64,000 bases of DNA from Cymbidium sinense (Eukaryota; Streptophyta; Magnoliopsida; Asparagales; Orchidaceae): positions 19,354,923 to 19,418,922 of the forward strand of contig CM038222.1 of the NCBI GenBank assembly GCA_021442155.1, given 5' to 3'. Made by a program: the position numbers and the translations under genes. Below are positions 49,501 to 62,279 of the stretch, one piece after another. Below the pieces are notes generated by a model, which worked only from the letters and a program-made list of their open reading frames with translations, had not been told where the DNA came from and searched no databases. Position 1 is the stretch's first letter; every line of letters begins with the position of its first letter.

Positions 49501-52500
49501 GATCGGATAGCCCATGGAGAAAGCATGTCCACGCCGGTTGACTCAGCCATGGATGTGACAACTTAAATAACCTATCTCATCACGCCACATGGAAAGCGTG
49601 CCACATCAGCTGCCATGTGGCTCGATGGGATTAAGGGCTTAATTAGCTTTAATTAATTCATTTTTAATGCTAAAACTTCCAAAATTTATAACTAATTGTA
49701 GAAAAATCCAAAAAATACAAGCTCAAGCTCATTTTAAAGATAACTCAAGGAATAATATAAAATTAAAATTAATTTTGAACAGTAATTTTCACTCAATTTG
49801 GGTTTTATTAGAAATGTAATTAGGTTAATTACTCTTAATTACTTCAACAATTAATTCCAAACTTTCTAAGGTTAATTAGTGGGATGACCTCCTCCATGAT
49901 TTTCTTGGAATTTATTGTTGGATTAATTAGGGAATTGCTTAGTTCATTCTTAATCCCTCTCTTAACTAAATAAATGATTATTAATCTATTAAATAGTGAT
50001 AAATTCATTAATTAAGTTTGTTAACCATCACAAACAATGAATGGACTTATGGAATGAGATTAGGATTTCTTTTCCAAATCTTTCCCAAAGTTTATTTCAC
50101 TTGGATAAATATTTAATTAATTTGCAAATTAATCAATAACTTAATTATTTCATTAATGGTTTAATTAATCAAACTCAAAACTAAATCACTCCAGAACTTA
50201 ATCACTTAATCTTGGGTAGATTCTTAGAGTTTAATAACCTAAGAGATCTCAAAGGAAATTATAATCAAACTACATGTGTAGGATGTTTATGAAAGTACAT
50301 AATTAAACCATTTAACCTAATTAATCAATAATTGTGAGCCAATTGTATTAGTCCTTTTTATTTCTTAGGGGCATTGCTGATTTAAATTTCATGTGGTTGC
50401 ATATCATATGTTGGCTCATAATTACTTATTTAATTATGTTAAAATGGTGAGGTAATTAATGAATTTAAGTCATACCTTAACCTAAACAAAACATAAAATC
50501 AACATAATTGTTCTAAGATTAAACTAAACCAATTCACATATGGGGAAAATGGGTTAGGACCTGCAAAGACTTTATCATATTTTTGAAGTCAAATCAAGTC
50601 CAAGAATAAAATCTCTTTAAAAAATTTTGATTCACTTTAAATGATCTTATTTCATAGGATTATCTTTAGTAATTAATTAGGGTGAATGAAGTCAAATGCT
50701 TGCATCTCTTTATTTCTTTCTAAGCATGGTAAATATTATTTTCCATATGAAATCATGCATTCATCTCTTTAAAAGTAAATTAAATAAAATGTTTCCTTTA
50801 CGTCAAATTGCATGTGTTGGTTAAAATTAAGAATATGAGTTATTATCAATATTAAACAAAAAATTATTTCAAAACTTATAAAAAGATTATGAATGAAGTG
50901 ATGCTACATATAAGTACTTATAAGCTTGCTTGTGATTATAGCATAAGATGTGTTTTATGTTGTTTTCTTCTCTTCTCTTAACATGGACTTGTATAGGATT
51001 TGCAAAATGTATAGTTCATTTGAAAAGAACATAACACTTGCGTAAATCTATTCCTATGCACTCCTATGTTATGACTTAAGAAGGAGCCTCACATTACACA
51101 TGTAGATTATACAACAAAATCAAACACAAAAATCATTTGCATGATTCTTCATCCATTTATTTCTTTTGTACATTTACATGTATTTAAGAAAAGTGGTATA
51201 TTAGTCTGGACATCCCGGGGCTATGAGGCTTTAAGTAGCCCTAAGTAGGTCTTGTACCTTACGCCCCTAGTGTAGAAAATAATGGTGTCATACTCACTTA
51301 TGTCTTTTATACATGTGAATGTGCATTATGTTAATGGATAAAAAATCCCTCCTTTCTATATAATAAAGACTTGCATTCATGGAATATCCAAATTTTCAAA
51401 TCATATCTCTTAGCATTCATCATCATCAAGTTTAAAAATTTGCATTGCATGTATAGGTATGCTTAGGATTTATTCATATGCATGGTATACATGGTGGAAA
51501 GAAATAAATGGTTATGTGTTATGTGATAGTAATTCACCTTAATTAATCCTAAGATGTCTTTCTTAATGAATAGGGCTATTTAGAGCAAATCTAAACTTAG
51601 GGTTAATTAAAACACATAATAAAATATTCACTAAAGAAAAATCATTAATAAATCTACCTTAGAAATTACTTAAGGTAGGGATGAAAGAGAAGTTCTCTTA
51701 TCTTTTCTTCTCTTTACAACATTTAGTAACTAAGCTTAGCTTCATTTAAAGCAAATTAAATCACCAACTAAAATTGATAAATCAACTAAATCACTTAAAC
51801 TAAAACCAACCCACTAAATTAAACATCTCATACTTAGAAAATCTCAACCTTATCGCCTAGCTAAGACATGCCACACAAGCCTTAAATGGCACACACATTA
51901 GGCTAAGTCACCATTTCTAGCTCTATGTTAGGATGGTGCATGGTTTGATGCTGATTTTATTTTGTGATGTAATGTTTTAGACTATGTCGTGGTGCATGTG
52001 TGACGGATGTTAGGATGATATTAGTCTAATCATGCTTTCTATAGGGGGTTGTGCTTGAGGGGTGCTATAATAAAAATATAAATATTTTTGCTATGCATGT
52101 TGCTTATACCCCTAAGCATAACCCAAACTAGGACAGGTGGACCTTGTTACCCATTTGTGGAGTGCTAAGTCAACATTATTCATATAATTTTTTGGGTTGT
52201 GTGGTATGTTTAGCTAATCTCTATTTTGCAAGTTTAGTTAGATTTATCTTTCACATTTTAATGTAAATTTTACAATTGAAATTTGGAATGAACATTATGG
52301 GAGAATTAAGGTGAGCATTGGTCATAAGACCATGTCTTATATATCATGTGAAGCCTTGGAGAAAACTACATCCCAAGTCAAATCAAAAGGAAGGAAGAAA
52401 TGAAGAAAGAAAGAAATGAAGAAAGGAAGAAATAAAGAATGACGAATGAAAACTCCATAACATAAATTCCATCTAAATTGTAATTATTCATTTGTAATCC

Positions 52501-53995
52501 GGGTTGTATAAGGGTAGAGCTACCGACATTTCTTTGGTTTGTATGGTGCACCCAACCACACCGCCTTTGATCCTTTTATGCTAATTTTATAAATTGATTG
52601 ATTTTGTTTATGATTTCGTAATTAGGATGGCATGATTTTCCTAGTTTTTTAATTGCTTGATGATTTTGAATGGACTGATGTGATTAGACTCTTAAGAAAA
52701 ATAAATTTTCTATCCAATTAATCAACTCAAAATTAAATTAAACAACTCATAACCTCACCTAAAAAAGCCTAGACATAAATCAAGATAATAAAAGATTTAG
52801 CAACCCCTTAGCTGGATGTTGTATGTCTCACATCATGCATAAAACATATTGCCTCACTCTTGCTAATGGTGGGCTTCCACCTTGCCGTGAGAAAATGGCT
52901 TGACCTTTGAGAGCCATGGTGGCAACACACCTCCTTCATTCTGATTTTGGCCCATAACCAATTTCTCATGCATTAGGCATATGAAATCCCATAGCTTGTG
53001 TCAAATAACAATGTCCAAAATGAAAATAAAACTTAATAAAATTTGTGTAGATTAAGTAATTTATTCATTCCCTTCATGATCTAGTCTCTTTGGGAGTGTG
53101 TTTAAGGACTTAGTCTACTATCTAAATAAACAACATCCTAGCTATCTTACAAAGCATAAGACTTGCCACATGTATTTAAAAATGTAGGAAGAGTTAGTTG
53201 GTGGCCACCCCCAAAAGTTCAATAGTGGTGGTTTATCCTCTCTTGTGGAGGTAAACCATATACCCATCTTTGCTTTAGATTTAGGTCATGCCATGTCCCT
53301 CGCCAAAGCTCCTTAGATTTAGGATCTAAAGTCGTTATTTCCCTTTGTGGGCTACAAGCATAAATCCTCACCTTTTAGGCATTTTCATGATCTTGTGTTG
53401 TGGAATTATAAGTCCTAGATTTCTAATAAAAATTCAACTCAAACATATTATCCTTCTTAAATTTCAAAAATATAAAGCCCAACATTAGGTTATTTTGGGA
53501 TGCTCACTAGGTTTCCTACTATCATGAGCATCCCCTACTCATCTCACTTTGGTTTCAATAATAACTCCCTCCTTTTGATCAAGCCCACTTGATTTTCCAA
53601 AAATAGCCAATTTGTTGATAGTCTGATCTTTAAAATCTTTCGATACAATGATCATTTTCCTTAATCGAGAGTAATCTTAAGGAATCTCATTCCTTAAGAT
53701 GTAATTAACTATGGGGGCTTTCCTCCATAGGGAACTTAACAAATTTAATTTAAATAAACCCTACTTTACTTTTCTTTGTAAAGTAGGGGATAGATCTCTG
53801 GTACATTCGAAGACCCATTGCCTTTAGAGTCCTCATTAGGTGATTAGGTCCATTGTAGGACTTCTATCTCTCGAGATAGTACATCATTCCTCAATGTCAC
53901 ATCATCACCCTAATGAGTACATCAGGATCTATGTGGTGTCCCAATAATATACATATAATATTTTTAGATTCCAAGTTTGAAAAATAAACACCACA
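46515..53995 (+). repeat. 3' LTR of copy B (~7.48 kb)
   Basis: Colinear with 26447-33736 throughout, from TGTTGACCTC to AAATAAACACCACA. It is slightly longer because of small insertions. It is followed directly by the right half of the old inverted LTR. No ORF is supported; those at 48362-48616 and 49140-49403 are chance. Confidence 0.85.
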
Positions 53996-55439
53996 ACTTT
54001 ATGATGAGGTTATGAGTTGTTTAAAATTTAGTTATGAGTGATTAGTTGGGTAGAAAAGTTATTTTTATCCTAAGAGCCTAATCATATCCAAGCCACACAT
54101 TAAAGCATCAATCATTTAAGAAACTATGAAAAGCATGCCATCCTAATGCACAATTTAAACATAACATCAAACAATTATGTAAACTATTGTAAAAAAAAAA
54201 ATAAAAGGCCGTTACCGCATAACCTCAAAGAAAGAAAAGATGGGTAACAGAGGTCTACCCTTATACAACCTAGAATATGAAAGAATAATTATAATTATAT
54301 TAAATTTTATGAGGGACTTCTTTCTTTGTATCTCCATTTTTGATTTAGTTCCTTCTTTGATTTGGATGGTGCTTGCTTCAATGGCATCACAAGGCACCCC
54401 AGAACAAAGCCTTCTAGCAACTACTCATTCTAATCCCCCATAGCACTAATCTTAATTTCTATTGCAAAAATTACATTTATGTGGGAAAAGTAAATCTAAC
54501 TACACCTGCAAAATAGAGGTTAGCTAAATATACATATAATCCCAAGCAGTTGTATTTATAATTTGGACTTAGCACCCTACACATGGGTAACTAAGCCCAC
54601 CTGTCCTAACTTGGATATGCTTAAGGATTTAAGCAACCTGCAAAAAGAGCATTTACATTTATTTTTAAGCATTCCTTAAGCATAATCCCCAGTAGAAAAT
54701 ATGATTAGGCTAATATTTTCCTATCATCCATTCTACGAAGCATACACCCTAACATCCAATCAAAAATAATACATCATAAAACAAAACATACATCACTTTA
54801 TACATCATCCTAACTTAGAGCTAGAAGTGGTGAATTAATTCTAATGTGTGTATTAAGGCTTGTGAGGTAAGTTTTGTTAGGCATTAGTGTTGTATTTTCT
54901 AAGTGTAGAAGGATTCAATTTAACATGAAAGGTTGATTTCACTTGAAGTAGTTTAATTGATTTGATAATTTTAATTTGTATTTTCTATTATTTCATTTGA
55001 TTACACTTAGCAACTAAGTGTAATAAAGAAAGGAAAAGAGGATTGACCTGTTTCATCCCTACCTTAAGTCACTTTCTAAAGTATATTAATTTAATTTAGT
55101 TCTCTTTAGTGAATGGATTATTAAATGATTTAATTAATCCTATGTTTAAGTTCAGTTTAAATAATCCTATTCAAAATGAAAGGCATCTTAAGATTAAGTT
55201 AATTAAATTACTACCATATGACATATATTAAATCATTCCTTTCAATCACATTTAATATGCATATGATTTAATCCAAAGTGTATCTTTACATGCAACATAT
55301 TTTAGCACATTTAAATGATGAATGTAAGTGTATGATTAGAATTTATATTTTATTTGGTTAGATTATTTAAACATATTAATTTAAAACTTTATCCAAATTC
55401 TTATACAAAAAGGCCATAAGAATTAAATTAAATAGGCAT

Positions 55440-56190
55440 GTGTCATTGTTAAATGAGGGAATGAGGTAATAAAATGACCTACTTGGAGCTAGCTAAAGCC
55501 TCATATTCTCGGGATGTCTAGACTATATACCCATTTGCATTCAAACATATGTAAATTTGTATACATAAACATAGGAAGTAAGCTCCAAATCATATGGCTC
55601 ATTAATTCAACTACTTAGTCAATTATGAATGCATGAAATTTTAATGTAAAATGGGATTTTCATTCACTAATCACATATACATTTCAATGTACAAAGACAT
55701 AGGCAATTATGTGTCATTGTTAAACTAGAGAAGTGAGGTAATCAAATAACCTCCTTGGGGCTAACTAAAGCCTCGATTTCCTAGGATGTCCAGACTATAT
55801 ACTTGCTTTTCTTAGACACACATGGATGTGTACATAAATGAGAGAAAAACCATGCAAAGATTGTTTTTTTTTATTGAATCATTTATATATATGAATTAAA
55901 GCTCTATCCAAATTCTAATGTTGAAATACGTAAAAATGATATCAAATGGGTATGTGCCTATGTTAAACCAAGGAAGTGAGCTAATCAAATAACCTCCTTG
56001 GGGCTAGCTAAAGCCCAGTGTTCCTGAGATGTCTAGATTATATACTCATTACCATTCAGTCTTATATAAATCAACACATGAATTGAGGAAAGAGAACTCA
56101 ACATTCATACACTTAAGCTATAAGCATATGCATTTCTTATGTATTTATAACTAGCATCATAACACATATATTTTATTCATTTATAAGCTT
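55440..56190 (-). repeat. Three tandem ~250 bp units within the old LTR
   Basis: A segment containing GTGTCATTGTTAAA (55440, 55709; GTGCCTATGTTAAA near 55950), then GAGGTAAT..AATRACCT, GGGGCTARCTAAAGCC and GATGTCTAGA..ATATAC, occurs three times at steps of about 269 and 241. The copy B LTRs show it once (near 31050 and 51210). Confidence 0.65.
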
Positions 56191-57730
56191 TTGAAAAATA
56201 CATTTAGATTTAATAGTGATAATAGCCATGCATATATTAAATTAAATCAACACATGCAAGCTTACATAAAGGAAATCCATTTTATTTTACTTGATTTTGA
56301 AAAGATGGATGCATGAATTCAAATGACATACCAAATTTAACATGATTGGAAAGAGGACAATCAAATATAAGCATGTGATTCATTCAACCAAACTAGTTCT
56401 TAAGGACAATCAAATCAAATAAGATTATTTAAAGCAAACCAAAGCTTCTTTATTAAGTTTTGGATTTGATTTGATTTAAAGATGAGAAGAGAAATCATCA
56501 CTTGTTGTTTTAAACCCATTCCCACATTACTAATTTGATTTAATTTAACAAAAATATAATTAAGTTGATTTTATGGGTTAATTAGGTTGAACCCTTAATT
56601 AGATGAATTAATTACCCTTTATGTCACCATAAAGTAATTAACTAAATAATTATGAGCCAACATGATATGCATGGGAAATAAACTTGCAATGATCCTAGAA
56701 ATAAAATGGGCCTAATGCAATTGGCTCATGATTAATAGTTAATTAGATTATGGGACTTAATTAATTAATCTTATGGTTTTCCCCACACATGTGGACTAAC
56801 CATAATTTCATTAAACTCCTTTAGTTATTAAACACCCAAAGATCTACCCCATGATTTAATTGATTGAGGTCTAATGTGATTGTGATTTAATTAATTAGTT
56901 AAATCTAATTAATTTCATTTCAAAAAGGGTGAAATGAACTTGAAAAAGGGGTCCCAACCCTATTCCTTAGTTCACTTACTTGAATAATGATTAATAAACT
57001 TAATTAACCAATATGTTACTATTCATGGGATTAATTAATCATTAATTAACTTAAAAGAGTAGTTAAGGTTTAATTAGTCAATTTTCCTAATTAAGTGAGC
57101 AATAAATCCCAAGAAAATCATGGGAGGAGGTCATCCCATTAAATTAACCCACAAATTTTGGGATTAATTTCTCAATTAATAAGGAGTAATTAAGCTAATT
57201 AATATTATTATTAAAACTTAATTACTATTTAAAATTAGTTAAGATCATTTTAATTAATTTTCCTCTGTAATACCTTTAAAATGAGTATTTATTTGGATTT
57301 ATTTGATTTCTCTATATTTTTTATGATTTTTAGAAGTTTCAGCCATTAAAAATGATTAATTAAGCTTAATTAAAGCCTAATCCTATTGGCTCCACGTGGC
57401 ACATTGATGTGGCCCACTTTCCATGTGGTGCCATGGGATTGCCTACTTAAAACTTATCATACTACCCTACATGGCGGAGGATGCGCTCTACTATTCGATC
57501 TAAGATCAAACGACTATGATTAATACCATAGCTTAATAGGATTAAATCAGATCGATCTAGCAAATCTAATCATGATCGTCCATTCTGATCATGTCGAATG
57601 GATGGTGTGATCTAACATCATGCGAGTGAGGGAGAATGTAGTTCATCAATTGCTCACTTGATCTGAGCTTACCCGAGCTTGGAACAACTCCAAAAGGATC
57701 CCACACCTTCATAAAATCAATTGGAGGGGA

Positions 57731-57741
57731 TCCAACGGTCA
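57731..57741 (+). promoter_or_regulatory. MSA-like element in the old LTR
   Basis: TCCAACGGTCA fits the plant M-phase-specific activator consensus YCYAACGGYYA bound by MYB3R proteins. The homologous sites on the opposite strand of the other LTRs, 29149-29159 and 49256-49266, have lost the CpG (CATT in place of CGTT). One occurrence; function untested. Confidence 0.3.
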
Positions 57742-60367
57742 AGATCACACGAGATGCAAGCTTTCTTCAAAAATCTCCAACCCACTAAAGCTCAAGACCA
57801 GTAGCTTAAAGGATTAAGAAAGCTTCATCTGGTGGAGATTAAGCCCTATTGAGCAATAATTGGATCAATTCCTTGACGTTCAATTGTAAGGCCATGAACC
57901 GATGATTTGGAGCTCAACTTTGATCAAAGTCCCACCTCCGGTTCTCGAGAAGCTTAGGAGATGATTCATTCTTGCTCAATGAGGCCTAGGGAAGGTGCGT
58001 GCAAAGTTAATTTGAGTTTGATGCAAAATGGAAAAATTTGGTCAAAATTGAAGTGTCCTATTTCGTGAGAATGAATGGCATTTTTTGATCGATGAATGAG
58101 CTTGGGAGCTTAGGGAATGGCTCTAACAGCTCATCTAGGGTAGCTAGGGCTCTGTAAAATGATTTTTCTGTTTGTTTGAGTAGAAATGAGGGGATGTATA
58201 CCCCACTTCCTTTTTATTAGATAGTGGGATCAGGTTTGGCTCCTAGTGGCAGTACGATCATCTCTCGTAGTCATGGGTGGCATGGAGGAGGTGAGTTGGC
58301 TTAGCTTGGTGGCTGCCAAAGAGGAACCATGGGTGTCCTATGGGTTTCAAATGCTCCAATGGGGAGGGTGAGGTGATTTCACCACAAATGGGTTATGGCT
58401 GACCCAAACACCTCATGGGTCAAGTTGGGCAGTGTCCTAGGTGCCTAGGCAGAGAATTGGGAGAGTACCAAGTTGCCAATGAATGGAAATGACCACTCAC
58501 ATGGGTGATTTATCTCATGTGATGCCCTTGACCCAAGGGTAGAATGATCATTTGGCATTGGATTTAATTTAAATAGATTTGAAATGAGTCAAAAGTGGTT
58601 AGCCCAAATTTCAAGTCAATTGAAGTTGATTTGGTTAAGCTTGGCTCAATTTAACTCATTTAGGTCAAATTTGGTTAAGTTGAGTCAAGTTGACCAATTG
58701 GTCAAATTGGGTCAAACTAATGGTTGGGTCAAGTTCATATGATCATTTGAGATGTTTTGGTTTAATTATATTTGTACAATTTAGCTTAGATTTGATTTTG
58801 GCTCATTTGAATTCATTTGGGTCAAATATATTAAGTTGATCAATTTGGCTTTGGTTGGGTGTTGGTTTGGGTTTAGTTGACCAATTAAAGATGATTAGGC
58901 TTTGGTTTCAATTAAATTGGATATGATTTTGATTTAGGCCAATCAACTTTAGGTCAATTTGGCTAAGTAGTCAATTGGTTCATTTGGGTCCAATCATGGC
59001 TTAGTCAAGTTCAACAATCAATTTGGAATGAACTTGAGCCATTTGAAATCAATTTGGTTTATATTTTATTTGACACAATTTGGTCTTTTAGGTCAATTTG
59101 GGTAAACAAATCAAGAGGGTTGAATTTGGTTTGACTCCAATTGAAGGTCAAGTCATATTCAAATATTGAATTTGATTTATGAATCATTAGTTTCAAGGAT
59201 TTGGCATAAAGTTGATTTGGCTAGTTTAGTTCATATGAGTTAGGGTTGACTTGTCAAATGACCAAGTTGACTTGGTTTGAAATTTTTTGATAATTGATCA
59301 ACTTAGGTGATCAACAATCATGATGGGTGGTTTTGATGGCTTGGTTTAATCCAATTTGGGTGGATTAGAACTTGGCTAAAATAGGTCAAATTGGCCACTT
59401 TGGGTCAAGAAGGACCAATTGGGTTTAGTTGGCTTGATTTTGGGTTGAGTTTGATTTAGTTGAGTTTATATATGGATTTGGGATTGATATATAAATTCAA
59501 TTGATTGATTTGGGGTCAAAATGGTTTACTCATTTAAACATTTCAAGTCAAAAGGTTAAGGGTTTTGATTAATTTGGGTTGATTTTGGTTTGGCTTGATG
59601 ATTGTAGATTTGATTTATATTGTGAATATGATTGAAGATATGATTTATTATGAGATAAACAATTAAAAATTGGGTTTTAAATGAAGGAATTTGGCTAAGT
59701 CCATGGATAGTTTCATGTGGCTTAAGTTTGATTTGGATTTGTTTGATGATTTAAATGTATTTCATTTAAATTTGTGAAGATGATTAAAAATATGGATTGA
59801 TTTGTGAGAAAATCAATTAAGTGCATAACATTATTTGATTAAGATTTGGCTAAGTCTGGGATAGGTCATATTTAGAAGGATTTATTTAATTTGATTTAGT
59901 TTGATTTAGTCTTGATCATTTGAATGTAGATTTGATTTATATTTAGAAAGATGATTGAAGATATAAATTGATTATGAGAAAATCAATTGATTTTGTATTG
60001 ATTTGGATTGATTTGGATTAAGATTTGGCTAAGTCCATGGGATATGAAGGGTTTCAAGTTTGGATTTGATCATGGGCTTCAATCATTTGGTTTTAGAATT
60101 TGGATTTGGATTTGGATTTGAATTTGATGTTTCAATTGAACTTGAGGTTTGGTTTGAGAAGGTGAACATGGATTCGATTTGGGTAGTAGGGTAGGTGAAT
60201 TATCTTAATCCATAAGGCATAACATAATCCTATGGTTAACCCATCTAGGTAGGCTTAAAGAAGTGTTTACCTAACTATTTGAAGTATCTTATGACTAAGG
60301 AAGTCTTAGTGTCTAGAAGACTCCTCTAAAATGGGAAGATTTAATCCAAGACTCCAAGAGGTCAACA

Positions 60368-60640
60368 TGACTTAGCTCCATAGTGTTTTCCTTGGAGATA
60401 GATGACTAGAAGACTGAAGCCAAGTTTCACATTATAGACTCAAATACATATTTCAATGCTTTGCTTGGGAGACCATGGATACATGAGAACAACAAAGTTC
60501 CATCTTCTCTACATCAGTGTATGAAGTTCGTAAGAGGTGGGATCATCAACTGTGTTGAAGGAGATTTCAAGACATTTATAGTTCAAGAGTGATATATGAG
60601 GATGATCTTACTATTAAAATCAATAAGCCTATTCTCATGA
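60368..60640 (+). pseudogene. Copy C protease C-terminal remnant
   Basis: Reads FHIIDSNTYFNALLGRPW (near 60428-60480) followed by SSLHQCMKFVRGGIINCVEG (near 60500-60560), the segment after the active site in Tat proteases. It is better preserved here than in copy B. The N-terminal part and catalytic Asp lie beyond the junction and are absent. Confidence 0.75.
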
Positions 60641-61189
60641 ACTTGAAAAGTTTAAAATAGAAATAAAAGAAAACAAGAAAAAAAGAAAAGAAAAGAGAAA
60701 TGAAAAAAATAAAAGGGTGCAAAAATAGATGAGGAAGTGGATTCACATTTGATTCCACCCACGCTTGTTACCCATTCAAGCATAAGAATGATGAGACCTC
60801 CACCTCATTGGAAAAGGCAAGTTCGTGAGGTAGTCTCAAATGGAAAATCCTTATTGGCCACCCAATAGAAGATATGTCTTAAGAAGTATAAATCCATCCA
60901 CATAGACATATAATCTAGTATTGATGAAGTCTTATAAGAAGCACCATCTAGCTCTTCTTAGATAGATTCCTTTGGAGTTACACTTGAGCCATAGATGAAG
61001 ACCGGACAAAGTAAAGCATAAGTGTATCAAGTCTATATGTGAAATAGTTAGGCACTAACCTTAGCAAACCTACTTTCTCTCAAAAGCTATTTGGTAGAAT
61101 GAAGCAAGTCATCCACAGGTGTGAAGACTCAGAGGTTCTTTTGGGAGCATCATCCTCAAGTCATGAAGTTGATGTAGAACTTGAGCTCA
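60641..61189 (+). other. Copy C protease-RT spacer
   Basis: Homologous to 39641-40260. It contains the A/G-rich tract at 60654-60716 and no open frame of note. It ends at a deletion junction near 61190. Confidence 0.55.
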
Positions 61190-61640
61190 TGGTAGATGAA
61201 TTTCCTCTACCAATCTTGGAGCTCATGGTAGACATTTCCTCATCTCATGAAGTCTTCTCTTTCATGGATGGCTCATCTAGATATATAACCAAATAAAGAT
61301 GGCCCCTAAAGATGAAAGAAACACTACTTTTAGAACCCCGATCGAAATATATTTCTATAAGGTCATGCCTCTCAGCCTTAAAAATGCTGGTGCTATATAC
61401 CAGTGGGCTATGACTCAAATCTTCAATGAACTCATTCATCATCAAGTCGAGTGTTATGTCGATGATCTCATGGTCAAAAGTAGAGAAAAGAAAGACCATC
61501 TTTTGACTTGAGAGTAGTTTTTGAATAGTTAAGATAATTTAACCTCAAAATGAACCTCCAAAAGTGTGCATTCAGGGTAGCTTCAAAAAATTCTTTGGGT
61601 TTGTTGTTTCAAAAATGGAAATTGATTCGAAGAAGATCAA
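61190..61640 (+). pseudogene. Copy C reverse transcriptase remnant, fingers deleted
   Basis: Only the palm and part of the thumb remain: DEFPLPILELMVDI (near 61197), EVFSFMDGSSRYITK (near 61248), DERNTTFRTPIEIYFYKVMP (near 61308), SLKNAGAIYQWAMTQIFNEL and HHQVECYVDDLMVKS. YVDD is intact (61455-61466). A stop after YITK and a frame change separate the pieces. The segment corresponding to copy B 40260-40990 is deleted. Confidence 0.8.
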
Positions 61641-62230
61641 GGTGATATTAGAAATTTTAGCCCCTAAAAGTTTAACTCAACTCAGATCATTCTAAGGGTG
61701 GTTGGCATATCTAAGACACTTTATATCCAACATATCGAGAAGATGTCAGCCATTTTTAGCACTTATCAAAAAGGATGCCAAGTTCAAGTGGGATGATAAG
61801 TGTGAGCATTCCTTCGAAGACATCAAGCATTACGATGATGCCACCATTCTATCACCCCATATCATGCAAGCCACTCATACTTTACACTCAGTGTTAGATG
61901 ACTCTTTGGTGCTTTGTTGACCCAAGCCAACAACATGGGAAGGAAAATGCACTCTACCACCTCAGCCATCATCTAATCCCTACTAAGCCTAATTATCTAC
62001 CCATTGAGAAGCATTTCCTATCTTTAATCTTTGTGTCCCAAAATCTATAGCACTACATGCTTTCTCATAATGTGAACTTGATCTCTAGGATCAATCCAAT
62101 ACAGTATCTCATGACACAACCAATGTTGTTCGGCAGTTGACGGTCCATGATCCTTTCACCATTTGACATTACCTTTATACCCCTCTACATAGTGAAATGT
62201 CAAGTGCTAGCAGATTTCTAAGCATCGCAC
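61641..62230 (+). pseudogene. Copy C gypsy-type RNase H remnant
   Basis: Connection AYLRHFISNISRRCQPFLAL, then KDAKFKWDDKCEHSFEDIK (61702-61830), then VLDDSLVLC and broken equivalents of HALYYLSHHLI, PIEKHFLSLIF and HYMLSHNVNLISRINPIQYL to about 62120. Several frameshifts. Confidence 0.7.
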
Positions 62231-62279
62231 CCACTTCCTATTGATCTTTGCTTAGTGATGATCACCCCGTTGAACAAAC

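Larger units (their letters stand above)
26447..53995 (+). mobile_element. Copy B: giant Tat/Ogre-like LTR retrotransposon, ~27.5 kb
   Basis: A structurally nearly complete element: 5' LTR 26447-33736, primer binding site 33745-33762, leader with hairpin array, gag, protease, RT, two RNase H domains, integrase, 3' region, 3' LTR 46515-53995. LTRs start TGTTGACCTC and end CACCATA (5') or CACCACA (3'). The dual RNase H and domain order place it in the Tat/Ogre branch. Coding parts are full of stops and frameshifts, and the LTRs differ by a few per cent plus indels, so the insertion is not recent. The flanks are two halves of one older inverted LTR. No polypurine tract is visible just before the 3' LTR. 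Confidence 0.85.
53996..60367 (-). repeat. Old inverted LTR, right piece
   Basis: Reverse complement of the LTR from about its position 6060 back to base 1. It begins in register with the end of 25967-26446 (…GTCTTAGGCTT / ACTTTATGATGAGGTTATG) and ends with GAGGTCAACA, the exact complement of the LTR start. Landmarks: 54240-54275 complements the ATAAGGGTAGAGC segment at about 32245, and 58600 complements about 28240. It is more diverged from the two copy B LTRs than they are from each other, as expected for an older insertion. It contains extra tandem units near 55440-56190. Confidence 0.8.

Noticed and set aside
54212..54443. Short ORFs on both strands just after copy B
   Set aside because: They lie in the inverted LTR and have no counterpart frame in the other LTRs.
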